A stretch of 64,000 nucleotides of DNA from Candidatus Vesicomyosocius sp. SY067_SCS001 (GTDB lineage: Bacteria > Pseudomonadota > Gammaproteobacteria > PS1 > Pseudothioglobaceae). The position numbers were made by a program, and so were the translations under genes. The stretch spans positions 62,001 to 126,000 of the forward strand of contig NZ_CP054877.1 in assembly GCF_014706615.1 (NCBI RefSeq), given 5' to 3'. The notes under the pieces are model-generated. The model made no database searches. It worked only from the letters and a program-made list of their open reading frames with translations, and was not told where the DNA came from. Of this stretch, positions 20,940 to 32,200 are shown in pieces (position 1 is the stretch's first letter; the number at the start of each line of letters is the position of its first letter).

Positions 20940-22334
20940 ATGAAAGATAAGAAAATCCAAGTAGAAAATTTATATGAAGATGGTGAGTTATGGGTGCAGA
21001 ATCTAGGAGATAAAACCATTCATGCAAAACGTATGAATGGAAAATTCCGTAATTTAAAATGGTTAGCTATTGTTGTTTGGGTGCCATTTTTTATGGGCCC
21101 ATATTTTACTTGGAACGACAAACAGGCTATTTTATTTGATATAGATAACAGGCAATATCACTTATTTAATATTACTATTTTCCCACAAGATATTTGGATG
21201 TTGACTATGGTATTACTATTTTTGTCTATTTTACTTGCAATAATGACCGCTGTTTTAGGTCGGATATTTTGTGGTTATTTTTGTTTTCAAACAATTTGGA
21301 CAGATATTTTTACCAAAATAGAGCAATGGGTTGAAGGTACACCAGTACAACGTCTAAAATTAGATAAAGAACCAGTGAGTTTTAATAAACTTAGACTCAA
21401 GTTAGTAAAACACTCTATTTGGATAGCAATTGCACTTTTCTCTGGTGTTACTTGGATGTTGTATTTTGGTGTTACTTGGACTGATTATGTTAAGGGTGAG
21501 ATTACCTCTACAACTATGGTTATCACTGCTATTATTTCATTTGGTGCTTATGTATTTGCTGGATTTATGAGAGAGCAAACTTGTTTGTGGATTTGTCCAT
21601 ATGCGCGTATTCAGGGGGCTATGATTGATGAACAGAGCATTTTACCAACTTATGATTATTATCGTGGCGAGCGTCGTGGCAGACTTAAGAAAGGTAAGTT
21701 TGTCAAAGGTTTTGGTGATTGTATTGATTGTCATCAGTGTGTTGCTGTTTGTCCAACAGGTGTTGATATTCGAAAGGGCCAAGAATATGGTTGTATTACT
21801 TGTGGGCTATGCATTGATGCTTGTGATTTAGTGATGGAAAAAGTTGGCAAGTCTAAAGGTTTGATTTGCTATACCTCCTTAGCTGAGATGAAATCTAATA
21901 AGCCAGTTAAGGTGTTTTATAAACGCCCAAGGGTTATTATTTATGCTTCAGTATTATTTTTGGCATTATCAATATTGGTTTATGGTATTTTAAATCTTGT
22001 ACCAATGGATTTAAAAGTACTACATGATAGACAACCATTATTTGTACAGCTTTCTGATGGCTCTATTCGCAATAAATACGAACTTAAAGTTATGAATAAG
22101 ACAGATAAAATTATGCCAATTAGTATTAGTTTTAGCAGTAAAATTAAAAATCTAAAATCTAAAAAATCGTTCAAGACAGTGATGATTCCAAGTGGTAATG
22201 TTAAATCTATTTATGTTTATTTAATAGCTTTAGAAAGTGATGTAGGTTCTGATAATAATGTTATATTTGTGGTTAAAAGCGAACAGGTTACTTTAGAATA
22301 TAAAACTTTATTTTTTACGTCTAAGAGTATGTAA
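20940..22334 (+). CDS. ccoG: Cytochrome c oxidase accessory protein CcoG (RdxA/FixG)
   Basis: CcoG is a membrane ferredoxin-like protein needed to mature cbb3-type cytochrome oxidase, probably by reducing copper. The 464-residue protein has several membrane segments (about residues 37-55, 88-108, 160-180, 195-215, 333-353), the conserved GRIFCGYFCFQTIWTD motif, and two 4Fe-4S clusters CxxCxxCxxxCP (CIDCHQCVAVCP) and CxxCxxCxxxC (CITCGLCIDAC). A GAGG site precedes the ATG. It is joined to ccoH by a one-base overlap (TAATG). The oxidase genes ccoNOP are not in this window. Confidence 0.93.
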   Translation: MKDKKIQVENLYEDGELWVQNLGDKTIHAKRMNGKFRNLKWLAIVVWVPFFMGPYFTWNDKQAILFDIDNRQYHLFNITIFPQDIWMLTMVLLFLSILLAIMTAVLGRIFCGYFCFQTIWTDIFTKIEQWVEGTPVQRLKLDKEPVSFNKLRLKLVKHSIWIAIALFSGVTWMLYFGVTWTDYVKGEITSTTMVITAIISFGAYVFAGFMREQTCLWICPYARIQGAMIDEQSILPTYDYYRGERRGRLKKGKFVKGFGDCIDCHQCVAVCPTGVDIRKGQEYGCITCGLCIDACDLVMEKVGKSKGLICYTSLAEMKSNKPVKVFYKRPRVIIYASVLFLALSILVYGILNLVPMDLKVLHDRQPLFVQLSDGSIRNKYELKVMNKTDKIMPISISFSSKIKNLKSKKSFKTVMIPSGNVKSIYVYLIALESDVGSDNNVIFVVKSEQVTLEYKTLFFTSKSM

Positions 22335-22813
22335 TGAGTATTCATAAAAGTCCAATAATGATGATTATGCTAATACTTTTTATTATTTTAGTGGGCGCAA
22401 CTGTCTATCGAATTATTATTGCACTTGAAACTCATCCAGGATTGGTAGTAGAAGATGCGTATTCAAGTGGTCAACGCTATGCAATAACATTAAATCACAA
22501 AAATCAATTAGCAGAGCTTGGCTGGGTATTAAATCTTGTCACTCCAGAAGCGGTAACTCATAATATTAAACAAATTTACACGGTTAATAGTACACAGCAT
22601 GGTAAGACTTTGTCAGATGCTTTGGTTATAGCATATTTTTATCGTCCTTTAGAAAAAGAACACGATTTTTCTATTAATATGGTATTTCGTCAAGGAATTG
22701 ATCAATACCAAGCATATATAATATTACCTTTAAAAGGACGTTGGGATTTGGTGGTTGAAGTGGTTAAAGAGGGATTAGTGCAAAGAGCTTCTAAAAAATT
22801 ATTTGCTCAATAG
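22334..22813 (+). CDS. ccoH: FixH/CcoH-like cbb3 oxidase assembly protein
   Basis: A 159-residue protein with one N-terminal membrane segment (residues 8-29) and a periplasmic beta-type domain. In the FixH family the segment after the helix contains a V-E-D-A/YY-G-Y/QRYA signature, matching VVEDAYSSGQRYAITL at about residues 38-53. It begins inside the ccoG stop codon (TAATG), so the two should be made together. FixH/CcoH stabilises the cbb3 oxidase assembly. The later part is divergent. Confidence 0.8.
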   Translation: MSIHKSPIMMIMLILFIILVGATVYRIIIALETHPGLVVEDAYSSGQRYAITLNHKNQLAELGWVLNLVTPEAVTHNIKQIYTVNSTQHGKTLSDALVIAYFYRPLEKEHDFSINMVFRQGIDQYQAYIILPLKGRWDLVVEVVKEGLVQRASKKLFAQ

Positions 22814-23421
22814 TTTCAATTTTATTAGGTTGTAATTAGTTAATAGATTCTTCTTTTAAATTCTTTTAATAAAAATCTTAAAAGATTGAATTAATAATAA
22901 TATGTATTACTATGGTTGATTTACATTTAAGAGTATTTATAAATTATCGCTTTTTGCTCTTTATTGGTATCGCTTTTTGCTATTTCTTTTATTTAAAGCG
23001 ATATAGAATTTATCAACACTTTTTTTATTGTTATCAAAATAATAATTAAATAATTTTTTCAATAGCAACAATCTTAATAAAATTGTTGCTATTGAAAATG
23101 AAATACAACCATAATTTTTATCCATATCAGGATAAAATAAATTTAGAAAACCTGAATATATTAAGCTAAATAAATATTGAATACTAAGTCTGATAAAATC
23201 TAATAGATATTTTCATTATAAACAGTAAACTTATTGACTACAAAAAACATTATTATGGATTCAATTATTTAGAATGGTTTAACTATTGTTGTAGGTTATG
23301 AAAAACAATTATTAAAAATACCATGATCGTTGGTGTTGGCTATGACAATTATAATAATAATAACAAATGAAATAAGTGGGACTATACTTTCAAAATATGA
23401 ACCTCCTTTTATTTGTTATTA
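22814..23421. other. 608-base gap after ccoH; short repeat and an orphan ribosome site
   Basis: There is no intact gene of normal size. A 14-base direct repeat (TATCGCTTTTTGCT) lies at 22945-22958 and 22968-22981, inside a 45-codon plus-strand frame (22912-23049) coding for a hydrophobic peptide with no ribosome site. On the minus strand, directly behind the znuC stop, AAGGAGG (23402-23408) is a perfect ribosome site, but the frame behind it (TTG at about 23392) stops after three codons. That suggests a lost gene downstream of znuC. Confidence 0.4.
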
Positions 23422-24141
23422 TTAATACTTATGTTCATGATTATGATGATGTTCATAAGTAGCCATTAGTTCATCTATTTGGTCAGCAAATAGATCATTA
23501 AATTGCGCATCTTTTAAAATAGTATCTGGTCTCCCTATGCAACAAATATGGTGGTATAGGCATAAGACTTGGGTTGATTCTTTCATTACTCTATGAAGGT
23601 CGTGTGATACCATAAGTACAGAACAATTTTGTTGTTTATGAATATCTTGAATGAGTTTATAGAGATGTATTTGACCACTTACATCAAGGTTTTGAGTAGG
23701 TTCATCAAGGATTAAGACATTTGGCTTTGCAAGTAAGGCACGTGTTAGTAGTACACGTTGCATTTCACCACCAGATAAATTTTTTAATGCTAAATGTAGT
23801 AATTTTTCAATACCTGTGAGTGTGGTTGTATTTTTTAAGAACTTGGCGTCAATTTTTTGGTTAAGTTTGAGAAAATCAACCACTGAAATTGGGATAAACT
23901 CATTAGGAATGAATTTTTGTGGTGTGTAGCTTAGTCTGATATGTTTAGATTTTTTAATCTTGCCATTGTCAGGAGTAATTAGCCCAAGTAGAATTTTAAT
24001 TAATGAGCTTTTTCCAGCACCATTTGGGCCAATTAAGGTAATGAATTCTCCTATTTTTAATTCAAAGCTAACGTTATCAAGCACTTTTTTACCATTATGG
24101 CTAAGACTAATATGATTCGCACTAATAAGGATTTCTGACAT
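23422..24141 (-). CDS. znuC: ABC transporter ATP-binding protein, zinc type (ZnuC-like)
   Basis: A 239-residue ABC ATPase with Walker A GPNGAGKSS (about residues 38-46), Q-loop, signature LSGGEMQR (about 121-128), Walker B VLILDEPT and the switch His in MVSHDLHRVM. The CYHHICCIG segment and the His-rich end (EHHHNHEHKY) are typical of zinc-importer ATPases, which deliver zinc with a ZnuB permease and ZnuA binding protein. Neither partner is adjacent: downstream lies a strong ribosome site without a reading frame, and upstream is the divergent polA. It may work with a permease encoded elsewhere or be on its way out. Confidence 0.82.
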   Translation of the reverse strand: MSEILISANHISLSHNGKKVLDNVSFELKIGEFITLIGPNGAGKSSLIKILLGLITPDNGKIKKSKHIRLSYTPQKFIPNEFIPISVVDFLKLNQKIDAKFLKNTTTLTGIEKLLHLALKNLSGGEMQRVLLTRALLAKPNVLILDEPTQNLDVSGQIHLYKLIQDIHKQQNCSVLMVSHDLHRVMKESTQVLCLYHHICCIGRPDTILKDAQFNDLFADQIDELMATYEHHHNHEHKY

Positions 24142-24224
24142 GGAGTAATAAGGATTACTGACTAGCTTTTATTTTATACGTATAATCGTCTTTGTGTTTA
24201 AAAATTGATAAAACATGGAATTTT

Positions 24225-26954
24225 ATGCCATATAAACTAATTTTAATGGATGGCTCTGCTTTTTTATTCAGAGCTTATTTTTCTACGTTAAAGCAGAACT
24301 TAACTAATAAAAATGGATTTCCTACAGGTGCTATGTTCGGTGTTATTAATGCTATAAAAAGTCTTCAAAGGAAGTACCAAGAGGCTAGAATAATTATTAT
24401 ATTTGATGCGAGAGGTAAAAATTTCAGGCATGATATTTACCCACAATACAAGGCGAATAGAAAACCAACTGATAGTGGATTGGTGGTTCAAATTGAACCT
24501 TTGCATGAGATGATTCAAGCCATGGGTATTCATCTTATATGTGTGTCCAAGGTTGAGGCAGATGATGTAATTGCTACTTTAAGCTGTTATGCTAATCAAA
24601 ATAATATTAAGACTATTATTGCAAGTGGTGATAAAGATTTAATGCAGTTAGTGGGTACGAATATTTCGCAATTAGATATGAAAGGTATTTTGCATGACCG
24701 CCAAAGTGTGATTGAAAAAATTGGTGTTGCACCAGAGAAAATTTTAGATCTCTTAGCCTTGACTGGTGATAGTATAGATAATATTCCTGGTGTACCTAGT
24801 GTTGGTCCTAAAACAGCTATTAAATGGCTACAAATTTATAGTGATATCTTAGGAATCAAGGAAAATGCAATGCAGATTAAAGGAAAAGTGGGTGAAAAAC
24901 TACGTGATAATTTTGATCTTTTAGATTTATCTTATCAACTAGTTAAGCTTAAATTTGATGTAGTGTTGCCTTGTAATATTTTATATGATGATCCAGTGAA
25001 AAATATTGATAAATTGGCTGATTTATATCAGCAATATGGTTTTTTTATGTGGTTAAAACAATTAGATAATGTGTCTGTATTAAAGCAAAAAAGTATTCAG
25101 GTTATGGGAACAGATACAGGAATTAATAATTCGGTTGATATTCTTAAAGGTTATTCACAGACATTAGTATTAGATTTGGATCTATTTAATACAATAGTTG
25201 GTCGTCTTAAAATCTTAAAGACATTTGTATTTAGTTTAGAAGCTACTTCTCTAGATTATATGAATGCTTCTATTGTTGGTTGGGTATTTTTAATTAATAA
25301 GGATAGTTTTTATGTGCCTGTTGGTCATAATTATTTAGATGTACCAAAGCAGTTGAATTTTAATAATGTGCTTAATCAACTAAAGCCAATTTTAGAGGAT
25401 GTGTCTATTAGTAAAATTGGACAAAATTTAAAATACGATGCACATATTTTATCTAATTATAAAATTGATTTGAAAGGCATTAGTGATGATATTATAGTGA
25501 AATCCTATTGTTTAAATTCAGTTGCTACAAGGCATAATATGAATGATTTGAGTGAATATTATTTGAATTATCAAGCCATTCATTTTGATGATATATTAGG
25601 TAAAGGTAAAAAACAAGTTACTTTTAATCAAGTTAATGTGGAAATTGCTCTTCTTTATGTTTGTGAAAATGTGATAGTTACAAGTTTATTAAATCATATT
25701 TTAGATGAAGAAATTGCTCAATATCCTAGATTAGTTAAATTGTATCAGAATCTAGAATTGCCATTGATTAAAGTTTTATTATGCATGGAACGTAATGGTG
25801 TTGAATTAGATGCGAACGTACTAAGTATTCAGCAGTTAGATATTACGCAACAAATGGAGGATATTCAGAATCAAGTATTTGAACTGGCAGGCAATGTTTT
25901 TAACCTTGAATCTCCTAAACAAATTCAACGAATTTTATTTGAGTCTGAAGGTTTAGGCCTAATTCCTTTGAGAAAAACGCCTAAAGGCGTACCTTCTACT
26001 AATGAAGAGGCTTTAAAACTTTTAGACCATCCGGTGGTAGATCTAATATTAAGTTATCGAACATTAGTGAAACTTAATTCTACTTATCTTGAAGTACTTC
26101 CAAGTAAGATTGATTTAAATACGCATAGACTTCATACTTCTTATAATCAGGTAGTAACTGCTACAGGTCGGTTATCATCAAGTAATCCAAATTTGCAAAA
26201 TATTCCTATTTTCTCTAAACAAGGTTCATGTATTCGTGATGCATTTATTACAGGTAAAGACAATGTTATTATTTCCGCTGATTACTCACAGATTGAATTA
26301 AGGATTATGACACAATTGTCCAAAGATCAAAACTTATTAGAAGCTTTTAATAATGATAAAGATATACATAGCGAAACCGCATCAACTATGTTTAATATAC
26401 CAATTGATGAAGTAACATCAGAATATCGTAGGCGCGCTAAAGTGATTAATTTTGGTTTGATTTATGGTATGAGTGTATTTGGATTAGCAAAGCTAATTGG
26501 TGTATCTAGAACAGAAGCAAAGCAATATATGGATACTTATTTTGATAAGTATCCTAGTGTGCTACATTATATAGACAATATCAAAGAAATTGCAAAAATA
26601 CAAGGTTATGTTGAAACTATTATGGGTAGACGTTTGTATTTACCACAAATTAATGCCAAAAATAAAATGTTACAACAACATGCACTTAGAACTGCTATTA
26701 ATGCTCCCATGCAAGGTTCTTCAGCAGATATAATTAAAAAATCCATGCTTGATGTTTATACATGGATTGGACAAGATAATCCAGATATTAGAATGATTAT
26801 GCAAGTACATGATGAGTTGGTATTTGAGGTGAGTGCGTCAAAAGCTGATGAATTTTCCCGTAAAATACAAGCTTTAATGGCCAATGCTTATTTATTGGAT
26901 ATTCCTCTTAAAGTAGATGTAGGGATTGGCAGCTCTTGGAAAGAGGCACATTAA
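24225..26954 (+). CDS. polA: DNA polymerase I, proofreading site degenerate
   Basis: PolI fills gaps and removes RNA primers. The 909-residue protein (E. coli 928) has the 5' nuclease domain (LMDGSAFLFRAYF; GDKDLMQLV; DSIDNIPGVPSVGPKTA), an exonuclease-like middle domain and a complete polymerase domain (motif A ADYSQIELRIM, O-helix RRRAKVINFGLIYG, motif C MQVHDELVFEV). The middle domain keeps residues matching E. coli Glu357 (E339) and Asp424 (D405), but the Asp355 position is Ser337 and the Asp501 position is Asn482, so 3'-5' proofreading is predicted lost. I start at ATG 24225 (MPYKLILMDGS) rather than the TTG at 24192, because the family begins there. It is divergent from znuC. Confidence 0.94.
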   Translation: MPYKLILMDGSAFLFRAYFSTLKQNLTNKNGFPTGAMFGVINAIKSLQRKYQEARIIIIFDARGKNFRHDIYPQYKANRKPTDSGLVVQIEPLHEMIQAMGIHLICVSKVEADDVIATLSCYANQNNIKTIIASGDKDLMQLVGTNISQLDMKGILHDRQSVIEKIGVAPEKILDLLALTGDSIDNIPGVPSVGPKTAIKWLQIYSDILGIKENAMQIKGKVGEKLRDNFDLLDLSYQLVKLKFDVVLPCNILYDDPVKNIDKLADLYQQYGFFMWLKQLDNVSVLKQKSIQVMGTDTGINNSVDILKGYSQTLVLDLDLFNTIVGRLKILKTFVFSLEATSLDYMNASIVGWVFLINKDSFYVPVGHNYLDVPKQLNFNNVLNQLKPILEDVSISKIGQNLKYDAHILSNYKIDLKGISDDIIVKSYCLNSVATRHNMNDLSEYYLNYQAIHFDDILGKGKKQVTFNQVNVEIALLYVCENVIVTSLLNHILDEEIAQYPRLVKLYQNLELPLIKVLLCMERNGVELDANVLSIQQLDITQQMEDIQNQVFELAGNVFNLESPKQIQRILFESEGLGLIPLRKTPKGVPSTNEEALKLLDHPVVDLILSYRTLVKLNSTYLEVLPSKIDLNTHRLHTSYNQVVTATGRLSSSNPNLQNIPIFSKQGSCIRDAFITGKDNVIISADYSQIELRIMTQLSKDQNLLEAFNNDKDIHSETASTMFNIPIDEVTSEYRRRAKVINFGLIYGMSVFGLAKLIGVSRTEAKQYMDTYFDKYPSVLHYIDNIKEIAKIQGYVETIMGRRLYLPQINAKNKMLQQHALRTAINAPMQGSSADIIKKSMLDVYTWIGQDNPDIRMIMQVHDELVFEVSASKADEFSRKIQALMANAYLLDIPLKVDVGIGSSWKEAH

Positions 26955-27494
26955 TGATTTAATTTACAAGTTTTATTTTGTTATGTTGTTTCTTGATTTT
27001 AATCAGTCATTTATGTTTGTTATACTCCTTTGTAAAAAAAATAGTAAATTAGCAAGGTTCTTGTAAAAATATAGATTGACTTATTTATTAAATCAAATAA
27101 TTATTTTAATTTAGAAGGTGAATTTTTAGAGTTATAGGCCGAAAAGGTTTTGAGGTAAAATCATAATTATCATTTACAAGAATGACAGTTTTACGTCAAA
27201 GATATAAAAAAATATATATAATCAATTAAAATGAGTAAAAATACTACCATTTCAGATAAAATAACTTTAAAAATATTAATAATTTTTGCTTAAATTGGTA
27301 TCGATATATTTGGATATTTAGAATTTTTTCTATTGTATTGTATTGCTTATTTCTTTGTAGTTTATCTAATGTTTATAATGCATAATATTGGAAGGATTAT
27401 TCATGGTTTATAAATTTAACACATAAAGTAGAATTGATAGCAAAAGAATGCTGAAGCGATTATTTTTTGCATTCAGAAAGTACAGAAGATAATT
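26955..27494. other. 540-base gap between polA and argS, with gene remains
   Basis: Apart from the membrane-protein-like fragment listed at 27231, only AT-rich sequence is seen. A GGAAGG at about 27389 sits well for the ATG at 27403, but that frame stops after seven codons and then continues in-frame ([21 protein letters not shown]) to a TAA just before argS, again suggesting a decayed short gene. Confidence 0.35.
27231..27413 (+). pseudogene. Possible decayed small membrane protein with one internal stop
   Basis: From ATG at 27231 the frame runs 60 codons to TAA at 27411, broken by a single TAA at codon 20. It reads MSKNTTISDKITLKILIIFA, then a stop, then GIDIFGYLEFFLLYCIAYFFVVYLMFIM and HNIGRIIHGL. 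The second part is a convincing membrane segment pair followed by a charged tail. I do not recognise the family. A single nonsense change in an otherwise clean frame suggests recent loss. Confidence 0.35.
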
Positions 27495-29213
27495 ATGAAA
27501 CAACGATTAAAACAATTGCTAATACAATCTTTAGAAGTATTAATCGACAATAATATACTTGAAAGTATACCTGAGAATATTCGTATTGATCATTCTAAAG
27601 ATAAAATTCAAGGAGATTTTGCTTCTAATATTGCGATGTTATTGTCTAAACAAGCGCAGTGCCACTCCAAAGTATTGGCACAAAAAATTAAAGCTAATTT
27701 TCCAGACTCTGTTGATGTGGAAAAGATTGAGATTGTAGGTCCTGGTTTTATTAATTTTTTTATGTCGCAGAGTTCGAACGCTTTAGTGGTAGAGGATATT
27801 ATTAAGCAAGGTGGGAATTATGGTTTGTCTAATATTGGTATGGGACAACGAGTTTTATTGGAATTTGTTTCTGCTAACCCAACAGGCCCACTTCATGTAG
27901 GACATGGTCGTGGTGTAGCATATGGTGCAGCGATTGCTCATCTTCTACGTGCAGTAGGTTTTAAAGTTGATTGTGAATATTATGTGAATGATGCAGGTCG
28001 GCAGATGGATATTTTGGCGATTTCGGTTTATTTACGCTATGTTGAAACTAAACAATTTCCAGATAACGGCTATAAAGGGGATTATATTTTTGATATTGCT
28101 AAAAAAATTAGTGGTGTCAAAAAACTTGATATTTTTACTAATACTTGTAAAGATACATCCGAATGGAAGGTTCAAAAAAATAGTATCGACAAGGAAAAAT
28201 ATATTGATGATTTGATTGCTAATTGTAAGTCCCAATTAGGAAGTGATTATAGAAAAGTTTTTGATTTTGCGATTAATAGTATTTTGAGTGATATTAAGAT
28301 TGATTTAGCTGATTTTGGTGTTGAATATTATCAGTGGTTTTCTGAACAGTCTTTAGTGGATAGTGGCTTGAGTAAAGAAATTGTTAAAAAATTACAAGAT
28401 TTAGGATATATTTATGAAAAAGGAGGCGCTCTTTGGTTTAGAACTACTGATTTTGGTGATGATTTAGATCGTGTTGTAGTTCGTGATAATGGAATACATA
28501 CTTATTTTTCCTATGATATTGCCTATCATTTTGGAAAGTTTGAACGTGGTTATGATAGGATTATTAATATTTGGGGTGCTGACCACCATGGTTATATCGC
28601 AAGGGTGAAGGCATCAATTAAGGCGCTTAATTATAATCCTGATAAGTTGGAAATCTTATTGGTACAGTTTGTTAATCTTTTTAGGGGTGGTAAAAAGGTT
28701 TCTATGTCAACCCGTAGTGGTTCGTTTATTACTTTAAAGGAATTGCGTGAAGAAGTGGGTAATGATGCAGCACGTTTTTTTTATATTTTGCATAAATCAA
28801 CACAGCACATGGATTTTAACCTAGATTTAGCCAAATCAAAAAGTAATGAGAATCCAGTATTTTATATTCAATATGCTTATGTACGTATTTGTTCAGTTTT
28901 AAAACAAGGTAATCCTGTTATGGTAGATATTGATCTATTAGTATTAAATAATGAGTTAGAAATTTTATTAATTAAAGAACTTAATCGCTATAAAGATATC
29001 TTACAGTCATCTGCACTTAATTATGAGCCACACGTATTAGCTTGTTATTTACGTAAATTAGCTGGATATTTTCACAGCTATTACAATAATAGTGAGTTTT
29101 TGGTAGATGACGATAAATTGAGGAATTCAAGGTTATTGCTCATTACAGCAGTTCAGCAAATATTGGCGAATGGTTTAAATTTATTGGGAATTAGCACACC
29201 TAATTCAATGTGA
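27495..29213 (+). CDS. argS: Arginyl-tRNA synthetase
   Basis: Class I synthetase that charges tRNA-Arg. The 572-residue product has the HIGH motif in the form LHVGHGRG (residues 131-138, within [12 protein letters not shown]), the catalytic-core NDAGRQMD, and the KMSKS-equivalent region VSMSTRSG (about 411-418), followed by the anticodon-binding domain with YVRICSVL. Length is near the family norm. Its stop overlaps the GTG start of the next gene by four bases (GTGA), so argS and the helicase gene are likely one operon. Confidence 0.97.
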   Translation: MKQRLKQLLIQSLEVLIDNNILESIPENIRIDHSKDKIQGDFASNIAMLLSKQAQCHSKVLAQKIKANFPDSVDVEKIEIVGPGFINFFMSQSSNALVVEDIIKQGGNYGLSNIGMGQRVLLEFVSANPTGPLHVGHGRGVAYGAAIAHLLRAVGFKVDCEYYVNDAGRQMDILAISVYLRYVETKQFPDNGYKGDYIFDIAKKISGVKKLDIFTNTCKDTSEWKVQKNSIDKEKYIDDLIANCKSQLGSDYRKVFDFAINSILSDIKIDLADFGVEYYQWFSEQSLVDSGLSKEIVKKLQDLGYIYEKGGALWFRTTDFGDDLDRVVVRDNGIHTYFSYDIAYHFGKFERGYDRIINIWGADHHGYIARVKASIKALNYNPDKLEILLVQFVNLFRGGKKVSMSTRSGSFITLKELREEVGNDAARFFYILHKSTQHMDFNLDLAKSKSNENPVFYIQYAYVRICSVLKQGNPVMVDIDLLVLNNELEILLIKELNRYKDILQSSALNYEPHVLACYLRKLAGYFHSYYNNSEFLVDDDKLRNSRLLLITAVQQILANGLNLLGISTPNSM

Positions 29214-32200
29214 ATGATCAAAAACAAAGGAGACAAGCATTAGACGTTAGTCAATCTTTTATTATTCAAGCGCCTGCTGGCTCAGGGAAAACAGAGTTAT
29301 TAACGCAACGTTATTTGAAATTATTATTAGTCAGCACTTCGCCTGAGAGTGTGATTGTGATGACCTTTACTAAAAAAGCGGTGAGTGAGTTGACCACTCG
29401 AGTGATTGAATCATTAGGATTGGCTCAAGGAAATCGACCAAAAGATCCACATAAACAAATTATTTATGATTTAGCTTTTCAAGTATTAGAAAGATCTAAG
29501 GCGCTTGATTGGCAATTATTAAACACACCTGAGCGATTTAAGATTTTAACGATTGATAGTTTGTCAAGTTTGATTACCAATCGTTATCCAAGTAAAAATC
29601 AATTAGTGCCTAAGAAAGTTATATCGCAAAATTGGGCACGATATTGTATGTATTTTCAGGCCGCTAAGCAAACTTTATTAGCGATCGATGAACTTGAATA
29701 TCAAGATAGTGTTGAGTCGATTCTTTTATATTTGGATAATAATGTTGATAGATTTTATCAGTTGGTTACGGATATGTTGGCTAAAAGAGATCAGTGGATT
29801 TTGAAATTGTATCAAGATGGTACGCTTAATATTGAAACTTTGCGGTTAAGTTCTGAAAAGGTTATTATTCAACATTTATTTTTGTTAAAAAATGAAGTAG
29901 AATATTATTTTGATCCAACTTTTTTTAAATTGTTAGAATATAATTCTAAGCTAGAATTTGCTCAGATTAAAGGCGTTCCAGATGCCACTATTAAATCGCT
30001 AGAAGTTTGGAAAAATTTGAGTAGGTTATGTTTGACTGTGCAAGGCAAGTGGCGTTCATCATTGAATAAAAATAATGGTTTTCCTACAGAGTTAAAAATG
30101 CAAAAACGTGCTATTATCAAAATATTTCAATCCTTGTCTAGTCATCAACAATTAAGAGAGTTATTAGCAGGTGTTGAACAATTACCTGATATTAATTTTT
30201 CAACTGATCAAATTAATGCTCTGCAAGATATTGCACAAGTATTAAAGTTGGCTGTTTCTCAATTGAAAATTTTATTTGATGTTAACCAAACGCATGATTT
30301 TATTCAAGTCTCCTTGGATGCAGATCAGGCTTTAGATGAATATCATGTCAGTGATATAGCGTTATTCTTGGATAATAAAATCCAGCATATTTTGATTGAT
30401 GAGTTTCAAGATACCTCAGTTATACAGTTCTCTTTATTAGAAAAATTAATTGCCAACTGGCACTCAGGTGATGGAAAAACACTATTTTTAGTAGGTGATC
30501 CTATGCAGTCTATTTACTTATTTAGGCAATCTCAGGTGGGTTTATTTTTGCAGGTTAGAGCACGAGGAATTGCTAATATTAAGCCTGAATTTTTACAACT
30601 TTGTACTAATTTTCGTTCCTCTCAATCTGTGGTTGAGGGAAATAATAAAATATTCTCAAAGATATTTCCTAATCAGGAAGAGGTTTATAAGGGCGCAATT
30701 AAGTATGATTATTCAAAGGCTTATTCTACGGATAAAAGTAAAAGAGCTATTAATTTTTATCCATTTGCATATAAACGTTATGATTTTGAGGCACAACAAG
30801 TATTAAAAATCATTCAGAATAATCCAACAAAAGAGATTGCTATTTTAGTTAGAAATCGTTCACATTTAAATAATATTGTGCCTGTTTTAAAGCAGGCTAA
30901 CATTAAATTTAATGCAGTGAAAATACTTCCATTAAAAGATGACTTATTTACCCGTGATTTGCTTAGCTTAACTCGTGCATTAATATATTTAGGTGATAAA
31001 CTTGCTTGGTTAGCTATTTTAAGAGCTCCTTGGTGCGGATTGTTGTTAGAAGATTTACTTGTATTATCACAAAATAATGAACGTGTTATCTTTGATCTTA
31101 TTCGGGATGATCAGATATTACAAGATCTGAGTTCAGATGGACGTATTCGTGTGGATAATTTTGCCAATGTTTTAGGTGATATTGTTAATCAACAATCTAG
31201 ATTTAGTTTTACTCAAGTACTTGAATTTGCAATTAATCAATTAGTCCCTCCAAATTCTTTATCTGTTAAACAGTCTATGATTAAAATGCAGTTCTTGCAA
31301 ATTATTTATGACTGTGAGTTTGAGCAACAGTTGGATATTGAAACTATTAATCAAATGTTAGATGAATTGTATACACCTAGTGTGAATGTATTGAATGCAC
31401 GAATTAAGTTAATGACTATTCATGAAGCGAAAGGTTTGGAATTTGAATTGGTGATTATTCCTGGGTTGGGAAGAATGTCACAAAATAATAAATCACCTAT
31501 CATTCACTTACAAGAATTTAGTAATCAGTCTTTATTATTAGCGCCGATAAGATCTTATACACAATTAAATGATAGTTGTACTTATGTTTATTTAAAGCAT
31601 ATTAAATCACAACAAGATAGGTTTGAAACCATGCGTTTATTGTATGTAGCTATGACACGTGCAAAATATAAAATTCATTTATTAGCAACATTAAGTCAAA
31701 GTAATCAAGCTACTAGAAATACTTTTTTAAAATTATTAGAACCTATATTTCAAAACCAGTTTAACCAGATCAAGCCATCAGTTATTGAAGATAATAAACA
31801 ACCCATCCGAGCGCCAGAGTTAGTACGTTATATTAAGCCTATAGAATATAATATTTTGCCTGATAGAAGTAAGAAAAAAATGAACTTTCAGCTTAATGTT
31901 GATTTGCAATATAAAAGCTTACTTGGTACTTTATTACATCAATATTATGCAGATGAATTGTTCGTGCCAGATAGGCAAAATATAAGACTAAGATTAGTTG
32001 AATACGGTATTGGTAATATGGATATAGATGATTCTATAGACTTTATTATTAATATGCTTAATTTAACGAAGCAAGATAAATATTTTTCGTGGTTGTTTAA
32101 ACAAAGGGTATCAACTCAGGTTGAAGTAGAATTTATTAATGATAAACGTAACATTATTATTGATAGATTATTTATTGATAAAGGTACTTTGTGGGTTATT

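Noticed and set aside
22912..23049. 45-codon hydrophobic frame after ccoH, considered as a CcoS-like small subunit
   Set aside because: It does not show the CcoS pattern (membrane segment followed by an acidic F-D-D-L-E region), has no ribosome site, and contains a 14-base direct repeat that explains part of the frame.
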